Shown: piece by piece, positions 17,532-25,229 of the stretch
Layout of the letters: every line of letters begins with the position of its first letter
How positions within the stretch are numbered: the stretch's first letter is position 1
From: RGIG1993 sp964564225
GTDB lineage: Bacteria; Bacillota; Clostridia; Oscillospirales; CAG-272
Length of the DNA: 27,954 nucleotides
NCBI GenBank assembly: GCA_964564225.1
Contig: CAZMAF010000018.1
Location: 1 to 27,954, forward strand
Direction: 5' to 3'
The notes under the pieces: model-generated
The model's input: only the letters and a program-made list of their open reading frames with translations
Databases searched by the model: none
What the model was told of the DNA's origin: nothing
Program-made: the position numbers and the translations under genes

Positions 17532-18734
17532 TTAAACCAATTCGGAAAGCGCATCGCCGTTGATCAGAAGACCGCCGCCCACCGTCATACCTGCGGGAAT
17601 GGAAAGTCCCGAGCCGAGAACGGTAATATTTTCACCCGGCTTTGCATTGTCACCGATTGAAGCGCCTGCGCCAACGGTAGTGTTTTCCGCAATGATGGTA
17701 TTCACAACGCGCGCGCCCGCCTTCACGGTAACGCCGCCCATAATAACCGAATTTTCAACAACAGCACCCGCTTCTACCGTAACACCGTTAAAAAGCACCG
17801 AATGCTTGACAGTGCCCGCAATCTTCGAGCCCTCGGAAATAATAGCGTTATCAATTACCGAACCGTCGGCAATATACTGCGGAGGCAGTGCCGAGGTGCG
17901 CGAGAAGATGCGCCATGCGCGGTCGTGCAAATTGAAGATCGGCTTTTCACCAAGCAGGTCCATATTGGCTTCCCAGAGCGACGAGATTGTACCAACGTCC
18001 TTCCAATAGCCTGAAAAGGGGTAAGCGTAAAGCTTTTCGCCCGCATTCAGCATATTGGGAATAATGTTCTTACCGAAGTCATTTGCCGAGCCTTCGGTGT
18101 TTTCATCGTCGATAAGGTACTGCTTCAGCTTCTTATAATTGAAAATATAAATACCCATGGAAGCCTTGGTGCTCTTGGGATGCTTCGGTTTTTCTTCAAA
18201 CTCGTACACCTTATTATTACCGTCGGTATTCATAATACCAAAACGCGATGCCTCCTCAAGCGAAACTTCAAGAACGGCAATCGTGCAATCGGCTTCATTC
18301 TTCTTGTGGAAATCAAGCATTGCCGCATAGTCCATCTTATAAATGTGGTCGCCTGAAAGCACCAGCACGTATTCGGGATCATAACGGTCAATAAAGGCAA
18401 GGTTCTGATAGATGGCATTTGCCGTACCCTTATACCAGTCGGCAGATTTATTGCCCTGATAGGGAGGAAGTACCATCACACCGCCGAAGGTGCGGTCAAG
18501 ATCCCACGCCGAGCCATTTCCGATATACTCGTTAAGTTCCAGCGGCTGATACTGTGTCAGAACGCCGACCGTTTCAATGCCGGAATTCACACAGTTAGAA
18601 AGGGGAAAATCAATAATACGGTATTTTCCTCCGAAGGGAACGGCAGGCTTGGCAGTTTTTTCAGTCAAGGTGTAAAGGCGGCTGCCTTGTCCGCCTGCCA
18701 ATAACATGGCAACACATTCTTTCTTGTGATACAT
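17532..18734 (-). CDS. glgC: Glucose-1-phosphate adenylyltransferase GlgC
   Basis: GlgC makes ADP-glucose from glucose-1-phosphate and ATP, the committed step of bacterial glycogen synthesis. The 400-residue protein has the nucleotidyltransferase motif LLAGGQGSRLYTLT at about residues 11-24, followed by KPAVPFGGKYRIIDFPLSN. Downstream are LSGDHIYKMDY and FEEKPKHPKS, and a C-terminal left-handed beta-helix with hexapeptide repeats (about 290-390). The ATG is preceded by a G-rich GGGGG stretch rather than a full ribosome binding site. It follows the GlgB-like gene by 33 nt and precedes glgD by 15 nt in one operon. Confidence 0.97.
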   Translation of the reverse strand: MYHKKECVAMLLAGGQGSRLYTLTEKTAKPAVPFGGKYRIIDFPLSNCVNSGIETVGVLTQYQPLELNEYIGNGSAWDLDRTFGGVMVLPPYQGNKSADWYKGTANAIYQNLAFIDRYDPEYVLVLSGDHIYKMDYAAMLDFHKKNEADCTIAVLEVSLEEASRFGIMNTDGNNKVYEFEEKPKHPKSTKASMGIYIFNYKKLKQYLIDDENTEGSANDFGKNIIPNMLNAGEKLYAYPFSGYWKDVGTISSLWEANMDLLGEKPIFNLHDRAWRIFSRTSALPPQYIADGSVIDNAIISEGSKIAGTVKHSVLFNGVTVEAGAVVENSVIMGGVTVKAGARVVNTIIAENTTVGAGASIGDNAKPGENITVLGSGLSIPAGMTVGGGLLINGDALSELV

Positions 18735-18767
18735 ACAATAACCCCCAAATAAAATATTGCTGATGTA

Positions 18768-20348
18768 TTACAGCCGTGGCTGCAAAATCACCGCGCTGAG
18801 CGGTGCAAGATCCAGGTGAATATAGCCATCGCGCGCTTCAAGCGTAATGCGGTGGACATAGCCCTCACCCGCAAAGCTTTCTTCATCGGAAGAAAAAAGC
18901 TCGGTATAAAAAGGTGATACGGCGGCAAGCGGATAATTTTCCGCATGCCGATCCGAAGCGTTACAAACGACAAGAAGCTCGCCTTCGGACGAGGTCAGCT
19001 TCAGTGAAAAAACAAGACGGTCGGAATCGTAGGATAAAACTGAAATCACCGTATCGCTGCGGTAAAGAATCGGCGTTTCAAGATACAGCTGATTGAGCGC
19101 GCGAACATAACGACGGTGCGCACGGTGAAGCTTGAAATCCGCCATATACCATTCCGGCAAAAGCTCCTCACGCCACGGGCGAAAGGGTGCAAGCGACTGC
19201 GCCATAAACGAAAGCTTCGGACCCTTTGCTACAATAAGTAAGAACTGATACAGTCGATTGGCGGCGAATTTCTGCTCGTAGATTCCGAAAAAGCTTTCCA
19301 TCAAGGAAGTCTCTCCTCCGCGTGTCAGGCGTTTTGACTGCGAGGCAAAAACGCCCTTCTCACAAAGACGGGGAAAAAACGAAGCAAGCGCATCGCACCT
19401 TACGTCAGACGGCACAGAAAAAAGATGGGCAAAAGCGTCCTCACGGTTGCTGCTGCGATAACAAAAAGAGTCCGGCTTATCAATTGAATCACTTACAAAA
19501 AGCGCATCGGGATAGCGAAATTCAAGACATGACAGCCCTTCTTGAAAACAAGGCTGCGGTACGACGCCCGTGCTTTCTTCAAAATACACACCGTCAACGG
19601 CGTACTGCGACAAAAACCACGCCGAAGCAGAAATCGTCAGCTCGCTTTCTCTTTCGGTTTCGGGATAATAAAAGGAAACCAGAAGACGAACGCCGTTTTT
19701 ATGAAGAATATCGACAAACTCCGAAAAGTCCTCGGGCTTTCCGTGACGGGGAGAGGGCGCAAAAAGCGAAACAGCATCGCCCTTATCGCGCGCAAGCAGC
19801 TTAATATGCGTATATCCTGTGCTTTTGGCGTAAATCACGAGCTTTTCGGCAAGCTCACGGTAACAGCAAGCGCCACCCTCCTCCAAAGGGAGTCGGTTGC
19901 GCCTCGTCATAAAGGAGGCAAGCGACACCTCTAACAGATGAAGCGGGCGCTCGCCCTTTTCCCTGACGATCGGATCAGGCTTTGGAATTTCGGTAGCAAT
20001 CACCGAAGCGCCGCCGCCGCATCCCTCCTCGCAGGTTGCGAACGGATCGCAAACGTAAAACACCGCGCCGTCAAGAACAAGTTTATACTTATAGCATTTT
20101 CCTTCAAGCGAGCGATCGGTCGTAAGCGTCAGCTCCCATACGCCGTTATCAAGGCGCGTCATTTTTTTACCCTGCTCCCAGGAAATAAATCCCGCGACGA
20201 GCGACACACTGTCGGCATCGGGCATAAACAAGCGGAAAGTATACAGCCGCTCGTTCTGTCGATGCTCACTGTGTACGCCGTAATAGGAAAACGGCTGCAC
20301 TGCCCCCACGGGAAGTGGGAATTTTCCGTTGTTCTGAGCAAAAATCAT
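18768..20348 (-). CDS. GlgB-like protein with degraded GH13 catalytic motifs (predicted pseudoenzyme)
   Basis: Domain order resembles glycogen branching enzyme: a CBM48-like sandwich (about 30-115), a barrel, and a C-terminal beta domain. The homology is clearest at 360-415 (KFAANRLYQF, GPKLSFMAQSLAPFRPW), which aligns with the GlgB segment following the last catalytic motif. The catalytic motifs are changed. Motif II (LRVDA in GlgB) is VYFEE near 254-258, losing the Arg and replacing the nucleophile Asp by Glu. Motif III (AEES) is SDSI near 286-289. Motif I (DWVP) is SFYYP near 225, and the motif IV His-Asp pair is absent. At 526 residues it is shorter than GlgB. I prefer the ATG at 20348; an in-frame GTG at 20393 with AGGA close upstream is possible. 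It is the first gene of the glg operon. Confidence 0.8.
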   Translation of the reverse strand: MIFAQNNGKFPLPVGAVQPFSYYGVHSEHRQNERLYTFRLFMPDADSVSLVAGFISWEQGKKMTRLDNGVWELTLTTDRSLEGKCYKYKLVLDGAVFYVCDPFATCEEGCGGGASVIATEIPKPDPIVREKGERPLHLLEVSLASFMTRRNRLPLEEGGACCYRELAEKLVIYAKSTGYTHIKLLARDKGDAVSLFAPSPRHGKPEDFSEFVDILHKNGVRLLVSFYYPETERESELTISASAWFLSQYAVDGVYFEESTGVVPQPCFQEGLSCLEFRYPDALFVSDSIDKPDSFCYRSSNREDAFAHLFSVPSDVRCDALASFFPRLCEKGVFASQSKRLTRGGETSLMESFFGIYEQKFAANRLYQFLLIVAKGPKLSFMAQSLAPFRPWREELLPEWYMADFKLHRAHRRYVRALNQLYLETPILYRSDTVISVLSYDSDRLVFSLKLTSSEGELLVVCNASDRHAENYPLAAVSPFYTELFSSDEESFAGEGYVHRITLEARDGYIHLDLAPLSAVILQPRL

Positions 20349-20414
20349 AGACCGTTCTCTTTCGTCTGGCGGCAGGATATGCCAAACACGCACACTATCC
20401 TACTATATAATAGT

Positions 20415-20443
20415 ATTATAGCACGCCACACCTCACATTGCAA
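20415..20443 (-). promoter_or_regulatory. sigma-A promoter of the glycogen synthesis operon
   Basis: On the minus strand TTGCAA (20438-20443) and a perfect TATAAT (20415-20420) are separated by 17 bp. The predicted transcript starts near 20408, leaving about 15 nt before the alternative GTG start or 60 nt before the preferred ATG of the GlgB-like gene. Confidence 0.85.
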
Positions 20444-20623
20444 GAGGATGTTACAAATTGAACGAAGAATTTATCCCGAAAAATCGACGTTTTTTTATAC
20501 TTTTTTAACAAAAGAAGGGATGTCTCTTTGTTTACTTTGACACACCTTTCGTCACAATTACCAAAAAACACAAGAATAATTCTACACTTTACCGTCATTT
20601 TTCTATCTTCCCGCATCCAAGTC

Positions 20624-20652
20624 TTGACTTTCTTTGCCAAAAGTGCTATACT
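20624..20652 (+). promoter_or_regulatory. sigma-A promoter with extended -10, DUF4349-type lipoprotein gene
   Basis: TTGACT (20624-20629) and TATACT (20647-20652) are 17 bp apart, and TGC directly before the -10 box forms an extended -10. The start codon lies 45 nt downstream. Confidence 0.88.
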
Positions 20653-20697
20653 GTAAGCAAGATCCCCCTACTTTTTATCAGGAAAGGATGACATTTT

Positions 20698-21714
20698 ATG
20701 AAACAAACCGCAAAACTTTCAAGATTTTTCTGTATTCTTCTCGCACTCATTTTACTCAGCATAACGCTCGTTTCCTGCGGCGGAGAATCAGATAGCGCCG
20801 TCTTGGAAAACGGTGCAAATTCGGACACAGCAGCCGGACTTGATGCATCGGCAGCAGCCCAGCAGGGCAAGATCATCGTCACCATGACCGTCTATGCTTA
20901 CAGCGACAACTTCGACGAAGACTACAACGCCTTGAAAGAAGAGCTCGTTGCCCTTGGCGGCTATATCGCAAACTCAAATTACGAGTACAATGAATACAAC
21001 GGCAAGAAAATCAGCGCGACTCTGAAAATTCCCGCAGACAAATGTCAGACGTTTACCGATTCCTTTTCGGCATATTTAAAGATTACCTCGGCAAAAGTAT
21101 CCAGCGAAGATATCACCGCGCAATACGTTGACACCGAAAGCCGTATCAAGGCGCTCGAAACCGAGCTTGCTACCATGCAAAAAATGTTTGAAGAAGAAAC
21201 CGATTACAATAAAGCGCTCCAGATTTCGTCGCACATCACCGATCTCATCACCGAGCTTGAAAAAACGAAGTCGCTTCTTGCCGAGTACGAAAAGCGCACG
21301 GCATACAGCACAATCAACCTCACCCTGACCGAGGCAGCAAACGAAGAAGAAGTTGAGGAAGAAGGATTTTTCAAGCGCATCGGAAACACCTTCGCAAACA
21401 GCTTCCTCGGCGTTATTGAATTTTTCGGCGATCTCACCGTCTTTTTCATCGGCAATTTCCCCACGCTCTTTACCATCGGTCTGATCCCCTTCGGCATCAT
21501 TATGATCGTGAAGCTCTCAAAGAGAAAACGTGCGAAAAAGAAAAGGGAAAATCCTACGCCGCCGCAAACGCCCCCTCCAACCTATCCCCCCTATTACGGT
21601 CAACGTCCGCCGATGCCGCCTTATAACCGTCCGCCAATGCCTCCGCAGACGCCCCCACAGACGCCTCCGACTCCCGAAAATGCCACCCCGTCTGACGGGG
21701 AAAAGCCTGAATAA
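20698..21714 (+). CDS. DUF4349-type lipoprotein with coiled coil, membrane segment and proline-rich tail
   Basis: The 338-residue protein has a lipoprotein signal peptide with lipobox LVSC and lipidated Cys27, then a linker rich in Ala, Ser and Asp. Residues about 58-215 match the DUF4349 pattern: ALGGYIANSNYEYNEYNG, then a long charged helical region (YVDTESRIKALETELATMQK) and the closing beta segment TAYSTINLTLTE. A hydrophobic region at about 235-275 is a probable membrane segment, followed by basic residues (KLSKRKRAKKKR). The last ~55 residues are a Pro-rich tail with PPMPP and TPPQTPP units. The ATG has GAAAGGATGAC upstream. Function is unknown; it is an envelope protein with its own strong promoter. 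Confidence 0.88.
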   Translation: MKQTAKLSRFFCILLALILLSITLVSCGGESDSAVLENGANSDTAAGLDASAAAQQGKIIVTMTVYAYSDNFDEDYNALKEELVALGGYIANSNYEYNEYNGKKISATLKIPADKCQTFTDSFSAYLKITSAKVSSEDITAQYVDTESRIKALETELATMQKMFEEETDYNKALQISSHITDLITELEKTKSLLAEYEKRTAYSTINLTLTEAANEEEVEEEGFFKRIGNTFANSFLGVIEFFGDLTVFFIGNFPTLFTIGLIPFGIIMIVKLSKRKRAKKKRENPTPPQTPPPTYPPYYGQRPPMPPYNRPPMPPQTPPQTPPTPENATPSDGEKPE

Positions 21715-21719
21715 CAGAT

Positions 21720-21753
21720 AAAACCGCAAGCCGGATGCCCGGCTTGCGGTTTT
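21720..21753. terminator. Bidirectional terminator hairpin
   Basis: AAAACCGCAAGCCGG (21720-21734) and CCGGCTTGCGGTTTT (21739-21753) form a 15-bp stem with a 4-nt loop and T runs on both strands. It separates the DUF4349-type gene from the convergent membrane-protein gene. Confidence 0.92.
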
Positions 21754-21779
21754 CAATTATACTCATAAACAGCCTCGTT

Positions 21780-22538
21780 TTACTTGTCAAAGCGCGCAAC
21801 GATCTCACCGATCACATACTGTCCGATCACGGTCAGGACGCCAATCTCGACATAGGGAAGAAGAAGGGTAAAGACAACGGGAAAGGTCAGGGCAAAACCA
21901 ATATCAACAATCGTCATCACCGTATTGATAACGGCAAAAACAACCGAAACCGCAAGATAGACAAAGATCGGAATTTTCAAAAGCCTGTCATCAGTCTTAC
22001 CGCGAAGCCCCTTGGCGTAAACCTTCTTCGCAAAATAAAGCGAAAGAAAAATCACGAAAAACATTGACAAAACGCCGAGAGAAGAAGGTACGATCAGCTT
22101 CATCCAAAAATTGAACGCGCTCATATCGAAAAGATAGGAAAGCGTAACGTCGTTAAGATAAAACCCGCCAAGAAAGCCGAGATTGTCAAGAAAAACGGTC
22201 AGAATATACCAAAACACGCGAAGAACAAAGGAAATCAAAAAAAGCGAAAGCGCCTCCCGGAAAAGCAGCTTTTTCGTCATCGCCCGTTCCTCATGTGCGA
22301 CCGTCAGGATGAGAAGCGCAAGAAAAGCAAAGAGAGTTGCCGTTGAAAACGCCTCGGTCAGATAATACACGACGGTAGCGAAAAGCTCGGGCGCACGATT
22401 GGCAACGAGAAGCTGATACGCAAAAAAATAAAGAGCAAGACTGATCAGAGGACAAAACCAGACCGTAATGCGAGAAAGCCTCGAAAAACCGTCCTTGTCC
22501 TTAACGCCGTAAGGATTGTAGGTAGTTTTCTCTTTCAT
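21780..22538 (-). CDS. Polytopic membrane protein of unknown function, coupled to lexA
   Basis: I do not recognise a family. The 252-residue protein has about six or seven hydrophobic segments (for example around ITVWFCPLISLALYFFAYQL and IFVYLAVSVVFAVINTVM) and a short charged N-terminus. I chose the ATG at 22538 because TTGAGGCAACCG, a ribosome binding site overlapping the lexA stop codon, precedes it. The in-frame TTG at 22550 would place the start inside that site. The lexA stop codon is 8 nt upstream, so the two genes are translationally linked and could share SOS control. It ends at a bidirectional terminator. Confidence 0.8.
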   Translation of the reverse strand: MKEKTTYNPYGVKDKDGFSRLSRITVWFCPLISLALYFFAYQLLVANRAPELFATVVYYLTEAFSTATLFAFLALLILTVAHEERAMTKKLLFREALSLFLISFVLRVFWYILTVFLDNLGFLGGFYLNDVTLSYLFDMSAFNFWMKLIVPSSLGVLSMFFVIFLSLYFAKKVYAKGLRGKTDDRLLKIPIFVYLAVSVVFAVINTVMTIVDIGFALTFPVVFTLLLPYVEIGVLTVIGQYVIGEIVARFDK

Positions 22539-22546
22539 CGGTTGCC

Positions 22547-23161
22547 TCAATCAAAATATTTAATGCAGGCAACGACTTTGCCAAGCACCATCAAATCCTT
22601 GACAATAATGGGCTGCATGGTGTCGTTTGCGGGCTGAAGACGGAAATGACCGTTTTCGCGGTAGAAGGTCTTGACCGTCGCCTCATCTTCGATCAAGGCA
22701 ACCACAATCTGTCCGTTTTCGGCGTGCGACTGTTTTTTTACAATGATAATATCGCCCGAATGAATACCGACGTTAATCATACTATCGCCCTTGACGCGAA
22801 GCGCATACAGCTCATTCGGATTATAGGCTCTTCCCGTAAACTGAAAATCAATGTATCGCTCAATATTCTGCGTTGCAAGAATAGGCGTGCCCGCGGCAAC
22901 CTGTCCGACAAGCGGAATACGTACCGTTTCGCTTCTCACCTGCGATTCCACTTCACTCGTACGGATCGTACGGCTCTTACCGGGCGATTTCTTGATATAG
23001 CCCTTTTGTTCAAGGCGGTCAAGATAGGCGTGAACGGTACAGGTAGATTTAATGCCCAAAGCATCCTGAATTTCACGGACAGTAGGCGCAAAACCCGAGC
23101 GCCGCAGTACCTGACAAATATAATCGTACATTTCCTGTTCCTTTGGCTTTAACGGTTCCAT
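22547..23161 (-). CDS. lexA: LexA SOS repressor
   Basis: LexA represses DNA-damage genes and cleaves itself when RecA forms filaments. The 204-residue protein has an N-terminal winged helix (residues 1-65, with PTVREIQDALGIKST as recognition region). The cleavage site is Ala90-Gly91 (VAAGTP), the catalytic Ser127 is in GDSM, and the catalytic Lys164 is in ATVKTF. All catalytic parts are intact and the length is standard. The ribosome binding site GGGAGGG lies close before the ATG. A promoter is visible at 23213-23241, and a membrane-protein gene is coupled downstream. Confidence 0.97.
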   Translation of the reverse strand: MEPLKPKEQEMYDYICQVLRRSGFAPTVREIQDALGIKSTCTVHAYLDRLEQKGYIKKSPGKSRTIRTSEVESQVRSETVRIPLVGQVAAGTPILATQNIERYIDFQFTGRAYNPNELYALRVKGDSMINVGIHSGDIIIVKKQSHAENGQIVVALIEDEATVKTFYRENGHFRLQPANDTMQPIIVKDLMVLGKVVACIKYFD

Positions 23162-23212
23162 ATAGCCCTCCCATTTCGTGAAATCTGTACAATATCTTCA
23201 TTCTGTGACTAC

Positions 23213-23241
23213 ATTGTACCACAATTTCAGCCGAAATGCAA
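23213..23241 (-). promoter_or_regulatory. sigma-A promoter of lexA
   Basis: On the minus strand TTGCAT (23236-23241) and TACAAT (23213-23218) are separated by 17 bp, and TGG before the -10 box resembles an extended -10. The lexA start codon is 51 nt downstream. Confidence 0.75.
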
Positions 23242-23285
23242 ACACTTATTCCCGCCTTTTCCGACATTAGTTGTAAACATTTTGT

Positions 23286-23297
23286 GAACATCCGTTC
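23286..23297. promoter_or_regulatory. Possible LexA operator upstream of lexA
   Basis: GAACATCCGTTC fits the Gram-positive LexA half-sites GAAC and GTTC with 4-bp spacing, but the flanking C and G of the full consensus are missing and one central base deviates. It lies 44 bp upstream of the lexA -35 box, which is far for simple repression, so the call is tentative. Confidence 0.4.
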
Positions 23298-23404
23298 TTT
23301 CGGGAAAACTTTTTAAAAAAAGATTTCCCCAAGCCACTTCAAAAACTTTCCGGACAGAGAAAGAAATTTTAAATGAGCATTCAAACGTTACGGTATTGCA
23401 CTGC

Positions 23405-23597
23405 ATTTAAAAAATTTTGCCTCGCTTTTTAAAAAGCAGACGAGTGCAGGCAGAATCCACGTTAGCTCGCAGCGCTTATCAAACGCTCATGCTTCCTGAC
23501 AGCGCTTAATAAGCGCAAGTTTCTGAAAACGGTCGGGACGTGGAGCAACAAATTCCGATTGATCAAACAGACTTCAATTTACCCAAACCAACGTCCC
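23405..23597 (-). ncRNA. Gene-free structured region after sigE (candidate structured 3' UTR or small RNA)
   Basis: The stretch between lexA and sigE (23162-23596) has no plausible gene. On the minus strand it begins at the sigE stop codon with GGGACGTTGG (23588-23597), complementary to CCACGTCCC (23535-23543) around a 44-nt loop. Two hairpins related in sequence follow, GCGCTTATTAAGCGC (23502-23516) and AGCGTTTGATAAGCGCT (23471-23487). It ends in a hairpin containing GCTTTTTAAAAAGC (23424-23437) and a T run at about 23409-23414. I do not recognise a known RNA family, so it may simply be the sigE 3' UTR. Confidence 0.4.
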
Positions 23598-24295
23598 TAA
23601 ATCTTATCCCCGATCTCCTCGCGCAAACGGGCAATAATCTTTTTTTCAAGGCGTGATATGTAAGACTGTGAAATACCGAGAAGGTCGGCAACGTCTTTTT
23701 GTGTCATTTCCTTGCCGTCCACAAGCCCGAAGCGAAGCGAAATAATGATTTTTTCTCGCTCATCAAGCGAGGCAAGCGCCGCGTGCAGAATTTTGCGGTC
23801 CTCCTCACTTTCAAGCTCCTTGTAAATCTGATCATCCTCGCTGCTCAGGATGTCCGAAAGAAGTAATTCGTTACCGTCGGTATCCCCCGTCAGAGGTTCT
23901 TCAAGAGAAAGCTCGTGCTGATTTTGCCCCTTGCGAAGAAACATCAGAATCTCGTTTTCAATACAACGCGAAGCGTAAGTGGCAAGCTTGATATTCTTCT
24001 CAGGACGAAAGGTGTTGATCGCCTTCACAAGTCCGATCGTACCGATCGAAATGAGGTCCTCAATACCGATCCCCGTGCTTTCAAACTTTTTTGCGATGTA
24101 CACCACGAGCCGCAGATTATGTTCAACGAGAAGCGAACGCACCGACTCCTCCTTTTCCATCCGCAAAAGAAGTGCCGACTCCTCCTCGGGTGTCAGCGGT
24201 TTCGGAAGTGCCTCAGCGCCGTTGATATAAAAAAGCCGCTTATTACGGCGAAAAATCCTCATACGGATCTTGTATAAAAGCGCAATGATCCTCAT
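23597..24295 (-). CDS. sigE: Sporulation sigma factor SigE (mother-cell specific)
   Basis: Sigma-E drives early mother-cell gene expression in sporulation. The 232-residue protein matches the family closely: the region 2 segment LRLVVYIAKKFESTGI then EDLISIGTIGLVKAINTF, LATYASRCIENEILM, GNELLLSDIL, and the region 4 helix-turn-helix TQKDVADLLGISQSYISRLE. The N-terminus has the basic, amphipathic pro-sequence (about residues 1-23) before FYINGAEALPKPL. That is where SpoIIGA cleaves pro-sigma-E in Bacillus (family knowledge). In Bacillus spoIIGA is directly upstream; here the upstream gene is a TRIC-type channel and sigG does not follow. The ribosome binding site is GAAAGGATA. The organism is probably a spore former. 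Confidence 0.96.
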   Translation of the reverse strand: MRIIALLYKIRMRIFRRNKRLFYINGAEALPKPLTPEEESALLLRMEKEESVRSLLVEHNLRLVVYIAKKFESTGIGIEDLISIGTIGLVKAINTFRPEKNIKLATYASRCIENEILMFLRKGQNQHELSLEEPLTGDTDGNELLLSDILSSEDDQIYKELESEEDRKILHAALASLDEREKIIISLRFGLVDGKEMTQKDVADLLGISQSYISRLEKKIIARLREEIGDKI

Positions 24296-24329
24296 AGCAA
24301 TATCCTTTCGTTTTCAGCCTGTTTTTTTC

Positions 24330-24335
24330 ATTATA
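24330..24335 (-). promoter_or_regulatory. -10 box of the sigE promoter (no clear -35)
   Basis: A perfect TATAAT reads on the minus strand 34 nt before the sigE start codon. No good -35 box is seen at normal spacing. In Bacillus the spoIIG promoter also has non-standard spacing and depends on Spo0A, but no Spo0A box could be recognised here. Confidence 0.45.
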
Positions 24336-24370
24336 TTAAGAAACACACGCAAAAAATGCCGAAAGGACGT

Positions 24371-24403
24371 AAAAAAATAAAAAACCGCTTCAAGAAGCGG
24401 TTT
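24371..24403 (-). terminator. Intrinsic terminator of the TRIC-type channel gene
   Basis: On the minus strand AAACCGCTT and AAGCGGTTT (plus coordinates 24382-24390 and 24395-24403) form a 9-bp stem with a 4-nt loop, followed by a long T-rich run (TTTATTTTTTT). It lies 15 nt after the channel gene stop codon and isolates sigE. Confidence 0.92.
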
Positions 24404-24418
24404 AAATTATTTAAGGTA

Positions 24419-25090
24419 TCACTTATGCTCGATCACGTGCGCATACAACTCTTCTTCGGTCAGCTCATGCGCCTTGGGAAGCGACCAGAGAAAATGCGCG
24501 GCAAGAAGACGAAGCACCACCACAACGAGCGCGCCCGCGAAGATCGCGATGTATTCCAGACCCAGATACAGAAAAAAGGTAGCCACGCCCGCGCCGATGA
24601 GCGATGCGGTGGCGTAAAAATGCTTGACAAATATGTACGGGACGTTTTTCGACATCATGTCGCGTAAAACCCCGCCGCCAACACCTGTGATCACGCCGAG
24701 AAAGAGGTAGAAAAACAGATTAAAGGAATCAGTGTGCGTGTAAGCCGTTCGGATACCGATGACGGTAAACAATCCGAGTCCGATCGAGTCCATCCAGAGA
24801 ACTGAATGCTCGTAAAGCTTGGGATGCTCGGCAAAAACACGGCGAACGCAAGGCAAAAAAACAATTGCGGCAGTCGCGATGGCAACAAGGGCATAGACGG
24901 GATTGACAAAGGCGGCGGGAGGGGTACTGCCGAGAAGCACGTCGCGGACAATACCGCCGCCGCAGGCAGTCGTCAGCCCCAGAATACACACGCCGAAAAT
25001 ATCCATACCGCGCTTGATGGCAACCATCGCGCCCGACAGGGAAAACGCAATCGTGCCGATAATTTCAAGAATAAAAATAACGGTCGTCAT
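24419..25090 (-). CDS. TRIC/UPF0126-family membrane channel protein
   Basis: The 223-residue protein consists of two homologous three-helix repeats plus a last helix. Each repeat carries the glycine-rich family motif, TACGGGIVRDVLLG near residues 40-53 and TGVGGGVLRDMMSKNVP near 136-152. Prokaryotic TRIC proteins form trimeric monovalent-cation channels in the cytoplasmic membrane; other members of the family have been linked to glycine or small-molecule transport. The function here is therefore not fixed. The ATG has AGAGGTAG upstream. It is monocistronic, with a consensus promoter at 25123-25151 and its own terminator. It is divergent from the TIR-LRR gene. Confidence 0.92.
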   Translation of the reverse strand: MTTVIFILEIIGTIAFSLSGAMVAIKRGMDIFGVCILGLTTACGGGIVRDVLLGSTPPAAFVNPVYALVAIATAAIVFLPCVRRVFAEHPKLYEHSVLWMDSIGLGLFTVIGIRTAYTHTDSFNLFFYLFLGVITGVGGGVLRDMMSKNVPYIFVKHFYATASLIGAGVATFFLYLGLEYIAIFAGALVVVVLRLLAAHFLWSLPKAHELTEEELYAHVIEHK

Positions 25091-25122
25091 AACTACCTCT
25101 GACTAGATAAGGTTGCGAGAAA

Positions 25123-25151
25123 AGTATAGCATTTCAGAACGAAAAAGTCAA
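25123..25151 (-). promoter_or_regulatory. sigma-A promoter with extended -10, TRIC-type gene
   Basis: On the minus strand TTGACT (25146-25151) and TATACT (25123-25128) are 17 bp apart, with TGC before the -10 box. Confidence 0.88.
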
Positions 25152-25229
25152 TACCTTTCCTACCGAGAATCGGGGAAAAGTAAAAAAACGATTTCGATGC
25201 CGCAAAAAAACAAATCAGGAGGTCGAAAC

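Noticed and set aside
23471..23516. GGAAGCA within the hairpin region, considered as a small SRP RNA
   Set aside because: The conserved asymmetric loop of the SRP domain IV hairpin is absent and the surrounding arms do not pair as required.
23535..23597. 7-bp GGGACGT/ACGTCCC stem spanning 63 nt, considered as a tRNA
   Set aside because: It lacks a T-arm, a recognisable D-arm and a CCA-compatible end, and it overlaps the sigE stop codon.
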